Shown here: positions 26,692 through 36,393 of the stretch, piece after piece
How positions within the stretch are numbered: position 1 is the stretch's first letter
Layout: each line of letters begins with the position of its first letter
From: Vibrio sp. ES.051
GTDB lineage: Bacteria; Pseudomonadota; Gammaproteobacteria; Enterobacterales; Vibrionaceae
DNA: 64,000 bases
NCBI RefSeq assembly: GCF_002563795.1
Contig: NZ_PDJL01000004.1
Coordinates: 1,178,001 to 1,242,000, forward strand
Direction of reading: 5' to 3'
The notes under the pieces: generated by a model
Seen by the model: only the letters and a program-made list of their open reading frames with translations
Database searches by the model: none
What the model was told of the DNA's origin: nothing
Program-made: the position numbers and the translations under genes

Positions 26692-27131
26692 TGTAACTCA
26701 GAGAAACAACAGTCGAATCTAACCTATTGATTGATTAGTCTTAAAATGCCTACGACTTCCATTATCATGATGCCTGATAGGCTCGACCAATGCATTGCCA
26801 CGAAGCGTTTCGCTAAACATTAACGTTCGCTTACTGAATACCGATAAAAAATGGGCGTTTGAGCTAGATTTGAGTGCAAGTCATCTTCGTTTTTATTAAT
26901 TTTACAGGTAATGAGAGAATCATTAGACGTCGTAGTTTCTGTGTTTGATTGCTTTGTGTATCTATGTCTCCATTTGTCTTGAAAATGCAATAAATATGAT
27001 GCTTTTGCAAAATACTGTGATTGTTGCTAGTATTCGTCCGCTTTAAAACTTTAGAGTTCAAATTAATGGAGGGCGGTATTGGAGTTCTTCTCAATTGAGG
27101 AGCGTTTCAAATTAACGTTAAATTTGTATTT
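26692..27131. other. Intergenic region upstream of the BCCT transporter
   Basis: About 440 bp, AT-rich; presumably the osmotically controlled promoter region and a long leader of the transporter gene. A GGAGGG at 27068 and GAGGAG at 27096 are too far from the ATG at 27132 to be its ribosome site. I recognise no defined site. Confidence 0.35.
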
Positions 27132-28712
27132 ATGGATAATGCATTTAAAAAATATAGTATTGACACAACAGACTATCAGGTTGGACAAGATAACGTTCAA
27201 AAGTGGGGATTCGATATACATAACCCCGTCTTTGGTATCAGTGCAGGTCTCATAGCTTTCTGTCTCATTTCACTTCTTCTTGTCGAGCCAAGCACGGCTC
27301 GTGACGTATTAAACGGCCTTAAAAACGGAATTATCGAACAGTTTGATGCGTTTTTTATGTGGTCGACTAACTTCTTCTTATTGTTCGCTGTTGTTCTACT
27401 TTTTTCTCCGCTAGGTAAGATACGCCTAGGTGGTAAAGAAGCAACACCGGACCACTCAACTGTTTCTTGGTTGTCGATGCTTTTTGCCGCAGGTATGGGG
27501 ATCGGCCTTCTCTTCTGGAGTGTAGCTGAGCCAACCGCATACTTTACCGACTGGTGGGGAATGCCATTAAATGCCGTACCATATTCGGAAGAAGCGAAAT
27601 CTCTTGCGATGGGGGCCACCATGTTCCACTGGGGTGTTCATGGTTGGAGTATTTACGCACTTGTTGCCTTAGCACTCGCATTTTTTGCCTTTAACAAAGG
27701 TTTACCACTTTCGTTACGATCGGCGTTTTACCCAATTTTTGGTGACCGTGCATGGGGTTGGTTAGGACATGTGATCGATATCCTTGCCGTTTTATCAACT
27801 CTTTTTGGTCTTGCTACTTCGCTTGGTTTAGGTGCTCAACAAGCAACCAGTGGTATTAATCATGTGTTTGGCCTAGAAGGTGGTATTGGTACACAAATGA
27901 TTGTGATTACCTTTGTTACCTTTATCGCGGTGCTATCTGTGATTCGCGGTATCGATGGCGGTGTCAAGCTATTAAGTAATGTCAACATGGTGGTGGCTTT
28001 CGCGTTACTTGTTTTCATTATCTTTATTAGTTCCGATACGGCATTGGTTTCTCTGCGTGATACGACTATGGCTTACATCGAAAATATTATTCCGCTGAGT
28101 AACCCTCATGGCCGCGAAGATGAAACCTGGATGCACGGTTGGACAGTGTTCTACTGGGCTTGGTGGGTTTCTTGGTCACCATTTGTCGGTATGTTTATCG
28201 CCCGCGTATCTAAAGGGCGTACCGTTCGACAGTTCTTATTTGCAGTGATTGTAGTTCCAACGATAGTCACTCTTATCTGGATGTCTGTATTTGGTGGTAT
28301 TGCGCTTGACCAAGTTGTGAATAATGTCGGTGAGTTGGGTGCGAATGGTCTTACTGATATTTCATTGACGTTGTTCCATGTATACGATGTGCTTCCATAC
28401 AGCTCGGTGATCTCGATTCTATCAATTGTGTTAATTTTGGTTTTCTTTATCACATCCTCGGACTCTGGTTCACTCGTTATCGACAGTATTACCGCTGGTG
28501 GTAAGATTGATGCACCAATACCACAACGTATTTTCTGGGCGTGTATCGAAGGTGCTATTGCTGCAGTAATGCTTTGGATTGGCGGTAAAGAAGCCTTGCA
28601 AGCATTGCAGTCGGGTGTTGTCACCACAGGACTACCGTTCACTTTTGTGCTGTTGGTGATGTGTGTAAGCTTGGTTAAAGGTCTAAGAACTGAGCTTTCA
28701 GCTTATAAATAA
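27132..28712 (+). CDS. BCCT-family betaine/choline transporter, 526 aa
   Basis: Inner-membrane secondary transporter of the betaine/carnitine/choline family, which imports osmoprotectants with sodium or protons. Twelve membrane segments are visible. The Gly/Met-rich TM3 region is AAGMGIGLLFWSVAEP, and the aromatic TM8 box for trimethylammonium binding is WTVFYWAWWVSWSPFVGMFIAR; both are diagnostic. Met/Gly in AAGMGIGL suggests sodium-coupled BetP-like transport, but the ion is not certain. Marine vibrios usually carry several paralogues; which one this is cannot be told from sequence alone. Confidence 0.92.
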   Translation: MDNAFKKYSIDTTDYQVGQDNVQKWGFDIHNPVFGISAGLIAFCLISLLLVEPSTARDVLNGLKNGIIEQFDAFFMWSTNFFLLFAVVLLFSPLGKIRLGGKEATPDHSTVSWLSMLFAAGMGIGLLFWSVAEPTAYFTDWWGMPLNAVPYSEEAKSLAMGATMFHWGVHGWSIYALVALALAFFAFNKGLPLSLRSAFYPIFGDRAWGWLGHVIDILAVLSTLFGLATSLGLGAQQATSGINHVFGLEGGIGTQMIVITFVTFIAVLSVIRGIDGGVKLLSNVNMVVAFALLVFIIFISSDTALVSLRDTTMAYIENIIPLSNPHGREDETWMHGWTVFYWAWWVSWSPFVGMFIARVSKGRTVRQFLFAVIVVPTIVTLIWMSVFGGIALDQVVNNVGELGANGLTDISLTLFHVYDVLPYSSVISILSIVLILVFFITSSDSGSLVIDSITAGGKIDAPIPQRIFWACIEGAIAAVMLWIGGKEALQALQSGVVTTGLPFTFVLLVMCVSLVKGLRTELSAYK

Positions 28713-28738
28713 CACGGCAAGACTTATTCTTTAAGTGT

Positions 28739-28771
28739 AATGCCGAGCGTAATGCGCTCGGCATTTTTTTA
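28739..28771 (+). terminator. Terminator of the BCCT gene
   Basis: AATGCCGAGCG/CGCTCGGCATT, 11-bp stem, 5-nt loop, followed by a T run. Confidence 0.9.
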
Positions 28772-28826
28772 CTTTTCTTTTTAAGAAATCCCATTTACCT
28801 TAATTACCCCAATTTCAGATGAACAT

Positions 28827-29216
28827 ATGTCTATCGCTAAACTGATCCTCATTCGAGGCCTTCCCGGCTCTGGTAAAACAACCTTAGCAAAACAATTAAT
28901 GAAAGAATTGGACGCTAAGCACTTTGAAGCTGATATGTTTTTTGAGGATGAGAGCGGAGAGTACCACTTCAATCCGGTTCAATTGCCTCAAGCGCATGAG
29001 TGGTGTTTTCAACAAACTCGAAAATGGCTCAACAAGAACAAAGTGGTCATCGTAAGCAATACATTTGTATGTCGTTGGGAAATGCAACGTTACCTAGATT
29101 ACTGCAGCAAAAAGGCGATTGAAGTGGAAATCAGAGTGTGTCGCGAAGAATATAAGAGCGTTCATGATGTACCACCAGCGACCATAGAGAAAATGCGTCG
29201 CCAATGGCAGAATTAA
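28827..29216 (+). CDS. Small P-loop ATPase/kinase, 129 aa
   Basis: AAA_33-type zeta-toxin/polynucleotide kinase-like P-loop protein. Walker A is RGLPGSGKTTLAKQL (residues ~9-23); EADMFF provides the family's catalytic Asp; VIVSNTFVCRWEMQRYL matches the N-T/F-[TV]-...W segment seen in this group. Probably phosphorylates a small molecule or nucleic-acid end; substrate unknown. Single gene. Confidence 0.8.
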   Translation: MSIAKLILIRGLPGSGKTTLAKQLMKELDAKHFEADMFFEDESGEYHFNPVQLPQAHEWCFQQTRKWLNKNKVVIVSNTFVCRWEMQRYLDYCSKKAIEVEIRVCREEYKSVHDVPPATIEKMRRQWQN

Positions 29217-29597
29217 AAAGTCACTGTCCCCGCCACCATTCACCACCAATGTCTTTCATGAATGAAAGAATCATGACGATCCCAAAGTAGAACTTACTTA
29301 TTAAGTACGTAGCTGTGAGCAAATCCGACTTTGGATAGAAAGCTCAACGTTAAGGTCGTCCATGGATGATTTTATAAGACATTAATCTCATAAAAACCAG
29401 AAAACTGGACGCGTTACAGATTCATTTCGACGTTGCTTAGGATGGTTTTCAGAACAAATGTACATCTTGTCTAAATTTTATGATTTTCTTTGTAACTGAT
29501 GACTTATGTTATTGTGCTGAGTCGAATAATAAATAATGACAAATAGGTCATCGAGGGCAGTTGCGTTTCAATAAAGTTTTTTGAATAAGGTTTCCTT
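29217..29597. other. Intergenic region upstream of ligase gene
   Basis: 380 bp. A short palindrome CTTTCATGAATGAAAG lies at 29253-29268. Otherwise no ORF or recognisable site; it must contain the promoter of the LigE gene. Confidence 0.35.
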
Positions 29598-30443
29598 ATG
29601 CCATTGAAAATGACTTTGATCGCGCTTGCTGTCCTGACGGCGTCTGCTCAGTCTCAGGCTGATACATCTCTCATTCCACAGGTTTCATTGGCTCAGACGT
29701 ATCAAGATGGAATTGATGTCTCTGAGTACTGGTACAGCGAAAAACTGGACGGCATACGCGCTTATTGGACTGGTCATCACTTTGTGACTCGAAACGGAAA
29801 TAGGATATATGCACCAAAGTGGTTTATTGAGTCTTTGCCAGACTACCCGTTAGATGGTGAGCTTTGGGCTGGCCGAGGTAACTTTCATCTGGTACAACAA
29901 ACCGTACTCGATAAAACACCGGTCGAGTCTGCTTGGCGAACAATCGACTTTATGATTTTTGATATGCCGTATTCCGCAGGAGATTACCGTAAACGCTATT
30001 ACAATATTAAGGACTTAGTGTTTGAGCTTGATGAGCCCCACATCAAATATGTTGAACACAGAACGATTAAAAATGAAACTCACTTGTTTAATCAGTTAGA
30101 TAAGATATCGATATCCGATGGCGAAGGAGTAATGTTACGTAAGGTTTCCAGTCGATACCAAGCTGGCCGTGGTAGTGATTTGCTAAAATTAAAGCGATAC
30201 GCCGATGATGAAGCTTTGGTGATTGGCCATAAACCGGGAACAGGGCGGTTGTTAGGTATGGTAGGGGCATTATTAGTGCGTTTATCAGATGGAACAGAGT
30301 TTTATATAGGTAGTGGGCTCACCGACGAAGTTCGTCGTAAGCCACCAAAAATTGGGGCAACGGTGACTTTTAGATATAACGGTTTTACTCACACTGGCAA
30401 GCCTCGTTTTGCAAGGTTCTTGCGCGAGCGCGTTAAAGAGTAG
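29598..30443 (+). CDS. Periplasmic ATP-dependent DNA ligase, LigE type, 281 aa
   Basis: Minimal ATP-dependent DNA ligase joining nicks in double-stranded DNA. Signal peptide at residues 1-21 (LIALAVLTASAQSQA). Adenylation domain: motif I EKLDGIRAYW with the AMP-accepting Lys49, motif III LDGELWAG, motif IV DGEGVMLR, motif V LLKLKRY; OB domain follows with no zinc finger or BRCT part. The exported minimal form is widespread in gammaproteobacteria and has been suggested to act on DNA during uptake or in biofilms. Its stop overlaps the end of the convergent DUF3080 gene by 11 bp. Confidence 0.92.
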   Translation: MPLKMTLIALAVLTASAQSQADTSLIPQVSLAQTYQDGIDVSEYWYSEKLDGIRAYWTGHHFVTRNGNRIYAPKWFIESLPDYPLDGELWAGRGNFHLVQQTVLDKTPVESAWRTIDFMIFDMPYSAGDYRKRYYNIKDLVFELDEPHIKYVEHRTIKNETHLFNQLDKISISDGEGVMLRKVSSRYQAGRGSDLLKLKRYADDEALVIGHKPGTGRLLGMVGALLVRLSDGTEFYIGSGLTDEVRRKPPKIGATVTFRYNGFTHTGKPRFARFLRERVKE

Positions 30444-31443
30444 ACCGACCGCCAACAGTTACACCACACCGCTTGAAGAGAGCTTGCCAGAACTGAACAT
30501 GTTTTAGGATCTGTGTTCTAAAAGCTTTATGTGCGTCTGTTATTCCATATGGATGTCCATGAAGTTGCATTCGCCACTCGACCAGTTGAATACCGCTGCT
30601 GATTTGCTGGTAAGTACTGTCTAAGTAAGCCAAGTAAGGTTGTACTTCTTCAACGTAAATTGAGTTAAAAACATTGTTTAAATAACGAAACTGAGTAGTG
30701 TCACGGTTCTCCCCACACTGCACATTACTTTGGTTTTGTTCGAGCAATTGTGTCGTGACATTCAACCAATGAGAGGCGTTGACCATTGAATAATAAAGGC
30801 GACCCAGCAAGCGAGATTTTTCGATCTCTTCCTGATACTGAATAAGTGCGACATCGGGTAGGCGGGAAATCGTTTGAAGAGGCACGTCGTACATTTCGCT
30901 GAAAAGGCTAAACGCATCACTGATGTGTGCTACATCACTTACGTTTTCGACTGATAACCAATCAGAAGCCGTTAATTGCTTTCGCATTGCATCACTACTA
31001 AGTAATACGTTATCGAGGTGCGTATCGAAATGTTGCCACTTTTTTGAATACAGCTCTTCCAGAATAACGCGCTCGTCATTACTAAGATTAAAGTCCGTTA
31101 GGCAGGTATTCAGTGTTCTTAATAGCGAAGTCTGATAATCAAAGTCGTGAAACGCGTCCTGAACTTTGCCAAGTTGTGAATTTTTTTCTGCTAGTAGATT
31201 GAATAGGCCACATTGGCGTAGCTGATAACTCTCTAACAGACCTATTGATAACCTTGGAAGTGGCTCGAATAACGCGCGCTTTGAAGGGATGGTAATTGCC
31301 GGCTGTCCTGCCATTGGAATGGTTGGAGAATCCAACACATTGGCTAAACGATGGTGATATTTATCAAACACGGCATTTTCTGAGTTAAACCAGTTGCTAC
31401 AGCTGCCAATAAGGAATGTTGAGAATAATAAAATGAGTCGCAC
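30433..31443 (-). CDS. DUF3080 family lipoprotein, 336 aa
   Basis: Signal peptide with lipobox LIGSC (Cys15), so a lipid-anchored envelope protein. The rest is helical and matches my memory of the DUF3080 family found in Vibrio and relatives; function unknown. Single gene, convergent with and overlapping the LigE gene. Confidence 0.8.
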   Translation of the reverse strand: MRLILLFSTFLIGSCSNWFNSENAVFDKYHHRLANVLDSPTIPMAGQPAITIPSKRALFEPLPRLSIGLLESYQLRQCGLFNLLAEKNSQLGKVQDAFHDFDYQTSLLRTLNTCLTDFNLSNDERVILEELYSKKWQHFDTHLDNVLLSSDAMRKQLTASDWLSVENVSDVAHISDAFSLFSEMYDVPLQTISRLPDVALIQYQEEIEKSRLLGRLYYSMVNASHWLNVTTQLLEQNQSNVQCGENRDTTQFRYLNNVFNSIYVEEVQPYLAYLDSTYQQISSGIQLVEWRMQLHGHPYGITDAHKAFRTQILKHVQFWQALFKRCGVTVGGRSTL

Positions 31444-31514
31444 AAAAATCCTTTTTTACTTCTCTATCTTTATCTGTGTAAAAAAGTATACCCGTATCAC
31501 TGTTATTCGATCAA

Positions 31515-31538
31515 AAAAGCCAGCATTTGCTGGCTTTT
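31515..31538 (-). terminator. Terminator of norM
   Basis: AAAAGCCAGC/GCTGGCTTTT with a 4-nt loop; the minus strand continues into a T run. Located 50 bp past the norM stop. Confidence 0.85.
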
Positions 31539-31587
31539 ATATTGAAATAATCTCAAGGAGCTTAAACCTTGTACCTTAAATCATCTT

Positions 31588-32958
31588 TTATTGAACGGAA
31601 AAATTTAACTGTATTTCTGGATCTTGACGGTGCATCCAACGCATCCTTATTCCTAGCATTATCGCTGCGGAAGACAGACCGATAATAATACCAAGCCAAA
31701 AACCTTGTGCGCCCATTGGGTCAACTATCCAGTCCGTTCGACCAAGGATATAACCCATAGGCAAACCAAAGACCCAGTAGGCAATGAATGTACGGTTAAA
31801 GATGGCACGCATGTCTTTATAACCGCGTAGCGCACCTGCTGCGATCACCTGAAAGGCATCGGTACATTGATAAACCGCTGCAAACAGTAACAACTGCATG
31901 GCAAGCGTAATGACTTCGGGGTTGTTGGTGTAGAGTTCGGCGATCAGTTCTCGAGATAACACGGTTAACACAGCTGTTAGTACAGATAAACTTAAACCGA
32001 CCATGATTCCCACTCGAGATGCAACACGTGCACCGTCTACGTTTTCTTCGCCAAGTCGGTGACCAACTCGAATACTAACCGCAGCACCAATACTCATCGG
32101 CAGCATAAACACCAAAGAGGAGAAGTTTATCGCGACCTGATGAGCGGCAACGATAATCGGACCTAATGGTGACACTAAGAGTGCAACAACAGCGAATAGC
32201 GTCACTTCAAAGAACAGTGCCGCAGCAACAGGGAAACCAAGTTTAAAAAGTCGAACTTGCGCCTTCCACTGTGGGCGGTGCCATTCACCAAAAAGGTTGA
32301 TACTCTTTAAACGTTCTGACGTGATGACATACATAAGAAGCAGCGCAAGCATTACCCAATAAACGATAGTTGTTGCAACACCGCAACCAACGCCACCTAG
32401 TTCTGGCGCACCAAACTTTCCGTAGACGAAAATCCAGTTGAGAGGAATGTTGAGTAACAAGCCGATAAAGCCAATGACCATCGCTGGTTTAGTTAATGAC
32501 ATACCGTCCGTAAAGCTTCTTAAGGCTTGGAAGAGCAAAAACGCTGGAACGGCTAAAATGACGGCATATATGTAACCCACCGTTTTCTCTGCCATGAGCG
32601 TTTCGACGGCCATGAACCCGAGAATAAATTGGGTTTGAAGCAGGACAACAATAATCGGAATACTGATCAACAGCGCTAAAACAATTCCTTGCTGTATTTC
32701 AAATGGGATTTTTGCTCGACGACCGGAACCATTTAGCTGCGCAACGACTGGTATCAATGCCATTAATAAACCCACACCAAATAAGATGGAGGGTAGCCAA
32801 ATGCTTGAAGCGATAGAAACCGCAGCCATATCTGTGGCACCTACGCCACCAGCCATAATGGTATCGACAAACCCCATGCCTGTCTGAGCGACAGAAGCGA
32901 TCAATACAGGAGTCGCCAGTTTTATAAGACTTGATGCTTCTTCTTTATAGCGATGCAC
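31588..32958 (-). CDS. norM: MATE-family multidrug/sodium antiporter NorM, 456 aa
   Basis: Inner-membrane exporter of cationic drugs such as norfloxacin, driven by sodium in vibrios. Twelve membrane helices; sequence closely resembles the Vibrio NorM proteins from MHRYKEEAS through SFTDGMSLTKPAMVIGF and NWIFVYGKFGAPELGGVGCG. The conserved acidic residue in helix 1 region (MGFVDTIMAG) is present. It is divergent from riboflavin synthase, the same arrangement as in E. coli. Confidence 0.94.
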   Translation of the reverse strand: MHRYKEEASSLIKLATPVLIASVAQTGMGFVDTIMAGGVGATDMAAVSIASSIWLPSILFGVGLLMALIPVVAQLNGSGRRAKIPFEIQQGIVLALLISIPIIVVLLQTQFILGFMAVETLMAEKTVGYIYAVILAVPAFLLFQALRSFTDGMSLTKPAMVIGFIGLLLNIPLNWIFVYGKFGAPELGGVGCGVATTIVYWVMLALLLMYVITSERLKSINLFGEWHRPQWKAQVRLFKLGFPVAAALFFEVTLFAVVALLVSPLGPIIVAAHQVAINFSSLVFMLPMSIGAAVSIRVGHRLGEENVDGARVASRVGIMVGLSLSVLTAVLTVLSRELIAELYTNNPEVITLAMQLLLFAAVYQCTDAFQVIAAGALRGYKDMRAIFNRTFIAYWVFGLPMGYILGRTDWIVDPMGAQGFWLGIIIGLSSAAIMLGIRMRWMHRQDPEIQLNFSVQ

Positions 32959-33199
32959 GAAAATACTCCAGAGCGGAACAATAAGTTAAAAGAAAGGAGT
33001 GCTCGAAGACAAAAGATGTGATGCACTGATCTGATGGTTGATTTTAATCACTATAAGGTGAAAAAATGCCTCGGAGAAACTCCGCGCGAATGATAAACAA
33101 TTGTATGTCTATATTCTATAGTTAGACAGCGAATAGTGAAGAACACTGAATAAACGTTTGCTTAGTTCATGATACGTTTATATTAATAGGTAAAAAATA

Positions 33200-33805
33200 A
33201 TGTTTACAGGAATAGTTCAAGGTACGGCTAAGGTTGTCCAGATTGATAGGAAAGAGCGCTTTCAAACGCACGTAGTCGAGTTAAATGGCAAACTGAGTGA
33301 GGGACTAGAGATTGGCGCATCAGTTGCACACAATGGCTGTTGCTTAACCGTAACCCAAATAGTGGGAAACCTCATCCACTTTGATTTGATGCAAGCGACG
33401 TTAGCATTAACCAATTTAGGGGCTTTGGTGGAAGGTGACAGCGTTAACATCGAGCGCGCAGCAAAATTTGGTGATGAAATTGGTGGCCACAATATGTCGG
33501 GCCATATTAGTTTGATGGCGGATATTGTTGACATTGTCGATACGCCAAATAACCGCACGATTTGGTTTAAACTACCGCAAGATGCAATGAAGTATGTACT
33601 CGCCAAAGGCTACATTGGTCTGGATGGATGTTCACTCACGATTGGTGAAGTCGAGGAGCGCCGCTTCTCGGTACACTTGATTCCAGAAACGCTACAAAGA
33701 ACATTATTTGGCATGAGAAATGTGGGAGAGCGCGTTAACATTGAATTTGATCCACAGACTCAAGCTATAGTTGATACGGTTGAGCGAGTTCTGGCTGCGA
33801 AATAA
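33200..33805 (+). CDS. ribE: Riboflavin synthase alpha subunit, 201 aa
   Basis: Catalyses dismutation of two 6,7-dimethyl-8-ribityllumazine molecules to riboflavin, the last step of the pathway. Two tandem lumazine-binding domains: MFTGIVQG...NGCCLTV (residues 1-~97) and [12 protein letters not shown]...[11 protein letters not shown] (~98-190). Very close to the E. coli enzyme. No FMN riboswitch was found in the 240-bp divergent gap. A strong terminator follows. It is a stand-alone gene, unlike the rib operon copies found elsewhere in some genomes. (Named ribC in older E. coli usage.). Confidence 0.94.
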   Translation: MFTGIVQGTAKVVQIDRKERFQTHVVELNGKLSEGLEIGASVAHNGCCLTVTQIVGNLIHFDLMQATLALTNLGALVEGDSVNIERAAKFGDEIGGHNMSGHISLMADIVDIVDTPNNRTIWFKLPQDAMKYVLAKGYIGLDGCSLTIGEVEERRFSVHLIPETLQRTLFGMRNVGERVNIEFDPQTQAIVDTVERVLAAK

Positions 33806-33816
33806 CGTTAGAATAT

Positions 33817-33846
33817 GAAAAAGGAGCTATATCGCTCCTTTTTCGA
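33817..33846 (+). terminator. Terminator of riboflavin synthase gene
   Basis: GAAAAAGGAGC/GCTCCTTTTTC with a 6-nt loop; the T run is within the 3' arm. Confidence 0.85.
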
Positions 33847-33888
33847 ATTTAATTTTCTGTCATTTTTATTTTGGTTGTATTTGAGTTT

Positions 33889-34083
33889 TTATTCGTAATT
33901 ATCATCAATAAACAATTCAATCTTCTCTTGTAGTTCATCTACACGCAAGTTTAAGTGGATTGCGTGGCAACATGCTGGGCAATCATCATAAAACTCTTGA
34001 TCACCATTACTCGCATCTAATGTGATGCCGATCGAATGCCCACAGTGCGGACACTTCACATGTCTTTCAGTATAATTTTTCAT
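33889..34083 (-). CDS. CPXCG-motif cysteine-rich protein, 64 aa
   Basis: Small zinc-ribbon type protein with the ligand pairs CPHCG (residues ~11-15) and CPACC (~35-39), then an acidic tail. Family role unknown. The frame is open to 34272, but only the ATG at 34083 has a ribosome site (AGGAG, 8 nt upstream) and yields the family N-terminus. Confidence 0.85.
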   Translation of the reverse strand: MKNYTERHVKCPHCGHSIGITLDASNGDQEFYDDCPACCHAIHLNLRVDELQEKIELFIDDNYE

Positions 34084-34238
34084 GCAACAACTCCTAGTCT
34101 CGCAGGGCTTGGCAAACTTGTTATAGAAGTACAGCCCTAGACTTACTTTGCCTACAAGGAAAGAGGCACAATCTAAAGTTAAGTCTTCTTTGATATTAGG
34201 TGGAGTTGTTGCTAATTGAGTCGAAATAAGTACAAAAC

Positions 34239-34272
34239 TTGACCCCAAACTCAACCTTGAACTTGGGGTCAA
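34239..34272. repeat. Inverted repeat between CPXCG and kinase genes
   Basis: TTGACCCCAA (34239-34248) and TTGGGGTCAA (34263-34272) form a perfect 10-bp stem with a 14-nt interior. On the minus strand it lies 58 bp past the kinase stop and is followed by GTTTTG, so a terminator is possible; an operator is the alternative. Confidence 0.5.
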
Positions 34273-34329
34273 TATCCGGAGTGATATGCCTCGATATTTT
34301 ACATTTTGAAATGATTAATGCCTTCCAAA

Positions 34330-35196
34330 TCAGTAAGAAATAATTTTATTGATCGTCTGTTGTGCTTGTTCCAAGTAATGGCCTCCAAATAAATTACAAT
34401 GATTAAGAATATGATAAAGATTGTAGATGTCTTTACGGTCTTGATAACCTGGCAATAGTGGCATAACAGACTCATAACCTTGATAAAATGCAGTATTGAA
34501 TCCGCCAAAAAGTTCCGTCATTGCGATGTCACACTCTCTATCGCCCCAATAACAAGCAGGGTCATAACAAATAGGACCGAAAGCCGTTAATGCCGCATTA
34601 CCATTCCATAAATCACCATGTAGTAATGAGGGGGCAGGGTTATGATTTGCCAAAAGCTGTTTCACGACGTCAATAAACTCTTCGATATCAATTAGGGTAA
34701 CGCCTTTCTCTTTGAGTAGTTGTAACTGCCAACCAATTCGCTGCTCAGCAAAGAACACGCACCATTTTTTATGCCATTTGTTTGGTTGTAGGGTCGAGCC
34801 AAGATAGTTATCGGTATCAAACCCAAACTCTTTTTGCTCTCCCCATTGATGGAGTTGCGCCAGTTGTTGCCCGAATGCGAAGCTACTTTTGACATCTTCT
34901 AGTGGTTTAGTAGGGAGATAATTAAGGATAAGAAAAGAGTTATTCTTGGTTTTACCAACTAGAACAACCTCTGGGACAAAAAGAGTGGACGTTTCTCGTA
35001 ACAAGTGCAGACTTTCTGCTTCAACTTCAAATTTAGATAAGAACTCACGGTCGTTAATTTTTACGAAATACCGTTGTTCACCGTCATTGATCATATAGCT
35101 TTCACTGATATCTCCACCAGACAGCCTTACTTTTTCGGCGATTTGATATTCGAATAACAACGTATCAGAAAGCTGTTGCGATATTGCTTGCCACAT
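34330..35196 (-). CDS. Fructosamine kinase family protein, 288 aa
   Basis: APH-like kinase fold. Family members phosphorylate ketosamines on glycated amino groups to allow deglycation. Visible motifs: GGDISESYMI near the nucleotide loop, FVKIN (Lys in the ATP site), catalytic LLHGDLWNGN (Asp/Asn) and CYDPACYWGDRECDIAMTELFGGF (metal-binding Asp). Length matches E. coli YniA. The frame opens at 35304, but the ATG at 35196 has GAGG upstream and matches the family start (WQAISQQLS). Confidence 0.88.
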   Translation of the reverse strand: MWQAISQQLSDTLLFEYQIAEKVRLSGGDISESYMINDGEQRYFVKINDREFLSKFEVEAESLHLLRETSTLFVPEVVLVGKTKNNSFLILNYLPTKPLEDVKSSFAFGQQLAQLHQWGEQKEFGFDTDNYLGSTLQPNKWHKKWCVFFAEQRIGWQLQLLKEKGVTLIDIEEFIDVVKQLLANHNPAPSLLHGDLWNGNAALTAFGPICYDPACYWGDRECDIAMTELFGGFNTAFYQGYESVMPLLPGYQDRKDIYNLYHILNHCNLFGGHYLEQAQQTINKIISY

Positions 35197-35418
35197 ACAA
35201 AACCTCGCGAATCTATTTGACCACCAATAGTTTAGGATAAATAGCGAAGTGTTGACGCTAAGTTGAGCATACTTGGGCAAGAAAGTTTTTATTTTGCTAG
35301 TCAATTTATATAAATGTGAATCAAATCGCTTATAAGCCTATGATTTATCGACTTAGCATATGGAGCTGCACGTATACAACAGGTATTATTATTTTTTTGA
35401 CATTAGTTCCATGGTGAC

Positions 35419-36393
35419 ATGAAAATACTTATATGTGATGACTCGGCGGTTGCAAGAAAGCTGATCGCTCGCTCCATTGTACAAGATACATCATTGCACC
35501 TTCTTGAAGCTCAAGACGGGCATGAGGCGCTTAATATTCTCGCAGAGCAAAATATTGATATTTTGTTCCTCGATTTGACGATGCCTATGATGGATGGGTT
35601 TGAGGTTTTAGAGTCGCTACCTGTCAGCAGTTATCCCACTAAAATAGTCATCATTTCCGGCGATGTTCAAAAAGAAGCGAAACAACGTTGTATTGATCTG
35701 GGTGCGCTCGATTTTATTGCTAAGCCCTTGTCAGAAGAGCAGGTGATACCGCTTTATGAGCAGCTTGGGCTCCATTACGCATTTAAACCCATCGTTACTC
35801 TTAGCTTAGAGACTCAATCACGAGAAGAGATCTCTTCGTTAGCAAAGTTTCGAGAGGTTGCTAATATATCGCTCGGTAAAGGCGCAGCAATTATGGCTGA
35901 CCATTTACAAGAGTTCATTCAGTTGCCTGTTCCCCATGTAGGCCCTTTATCTTATGGGGAACTTCATATGATGTTGGTGGATGTGATTGGCCGAGATGGT
36001 TCGGTTGCCGTCGCTCAACGTTTTGTCGGCGGTGGGATTCACGGAGAAGCGTTAGTTTGCCTTCGAGGTAAAGACATCAATCAAATCGGTGAAAAGTTAG
36101 GTTATCGTTTGGAGTTTACGCCACATAATGAAATTATTCTGAACGTCTCTAATCTCTTGGTTTCTTCTTTTCTCACTTCACTGGGCAGTCAACTTGATAA
36201 GCAATTCTCACTTCGCCAGCCAAACATCATTGACACATTAACTCCATATAATGAAGACCAAGGTAAGTCAGGCGAGCTCTTTACTATCGAATATACCTAT
36301 ATGGCAGAAGCACTTGATTTTGAGTGCGAGGTTCTGTTTTTAATTGACAAGCCATCTGTAGAAATTATCTATGAAATCATGGAGCTAATATAA
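35419..36393 (+). CDS. Response regulator with CheX/CheC-like domain, 324 aa
   Basis: N-terminal receiver domain (residues 1-~120): acidic pocket CDD (7-8), phospho-acceptor Asp in ILFLDLTMP (~residue 53) and Lys in FIAKPLS. C-terminal ~170 residues resemble CheC/CheX-type phosphatase or signalling domains (MLVDVIGRDGSVAV..., LLVSSFLTSLGSQL). The stop codon overlaps the start of the following diguanylate cyclase gene by one base (TAATG), so the two are translated together and likely act in one pathway in which a phosphorylation signal controls c-di-GMP. No cognate kinase is adjacent. Confidence 0.85.
   Translation: MKILICDDSAVARKLIARSIVQDTSLHLLEAQDGHEALNILAEQNIDILFLDLTMPMMDGFEVLESLPVSSYPTKIVIISGDVQKEAKQRCIDLGALDFIAKPLSEEQVIPLYEQLGLHYAFKPIVTLSLETQSREEISSLAKFREVANISLGKGAAIMADHLQEFIQLPVPHVGPLSYGELHMMLVDVIGRDGSVAVAQRFVGGGIHGEALVCLRGKDINQIGEKLGYRLEFTPHNEIILNVSNLLVSSFLTSLGSQLDKQFSLRQPNIIDTLTPYNEDQGKSGELFTIEYTYMAEALDFECEVLFLIDKPSVEIIYEIMELI

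Noticed and set aside
26746..26823. 25-codon ORF upstream of the BCCT gene
   Set aside because: No ribosome site and no hallmark of a small protein; likely chance.
32960..33199. FMN riboswitch before riboflavin synthase
   Set aside because: None of the conserved RFN helices could be found; the 240-bp gap is AT-rich and shared with norM.
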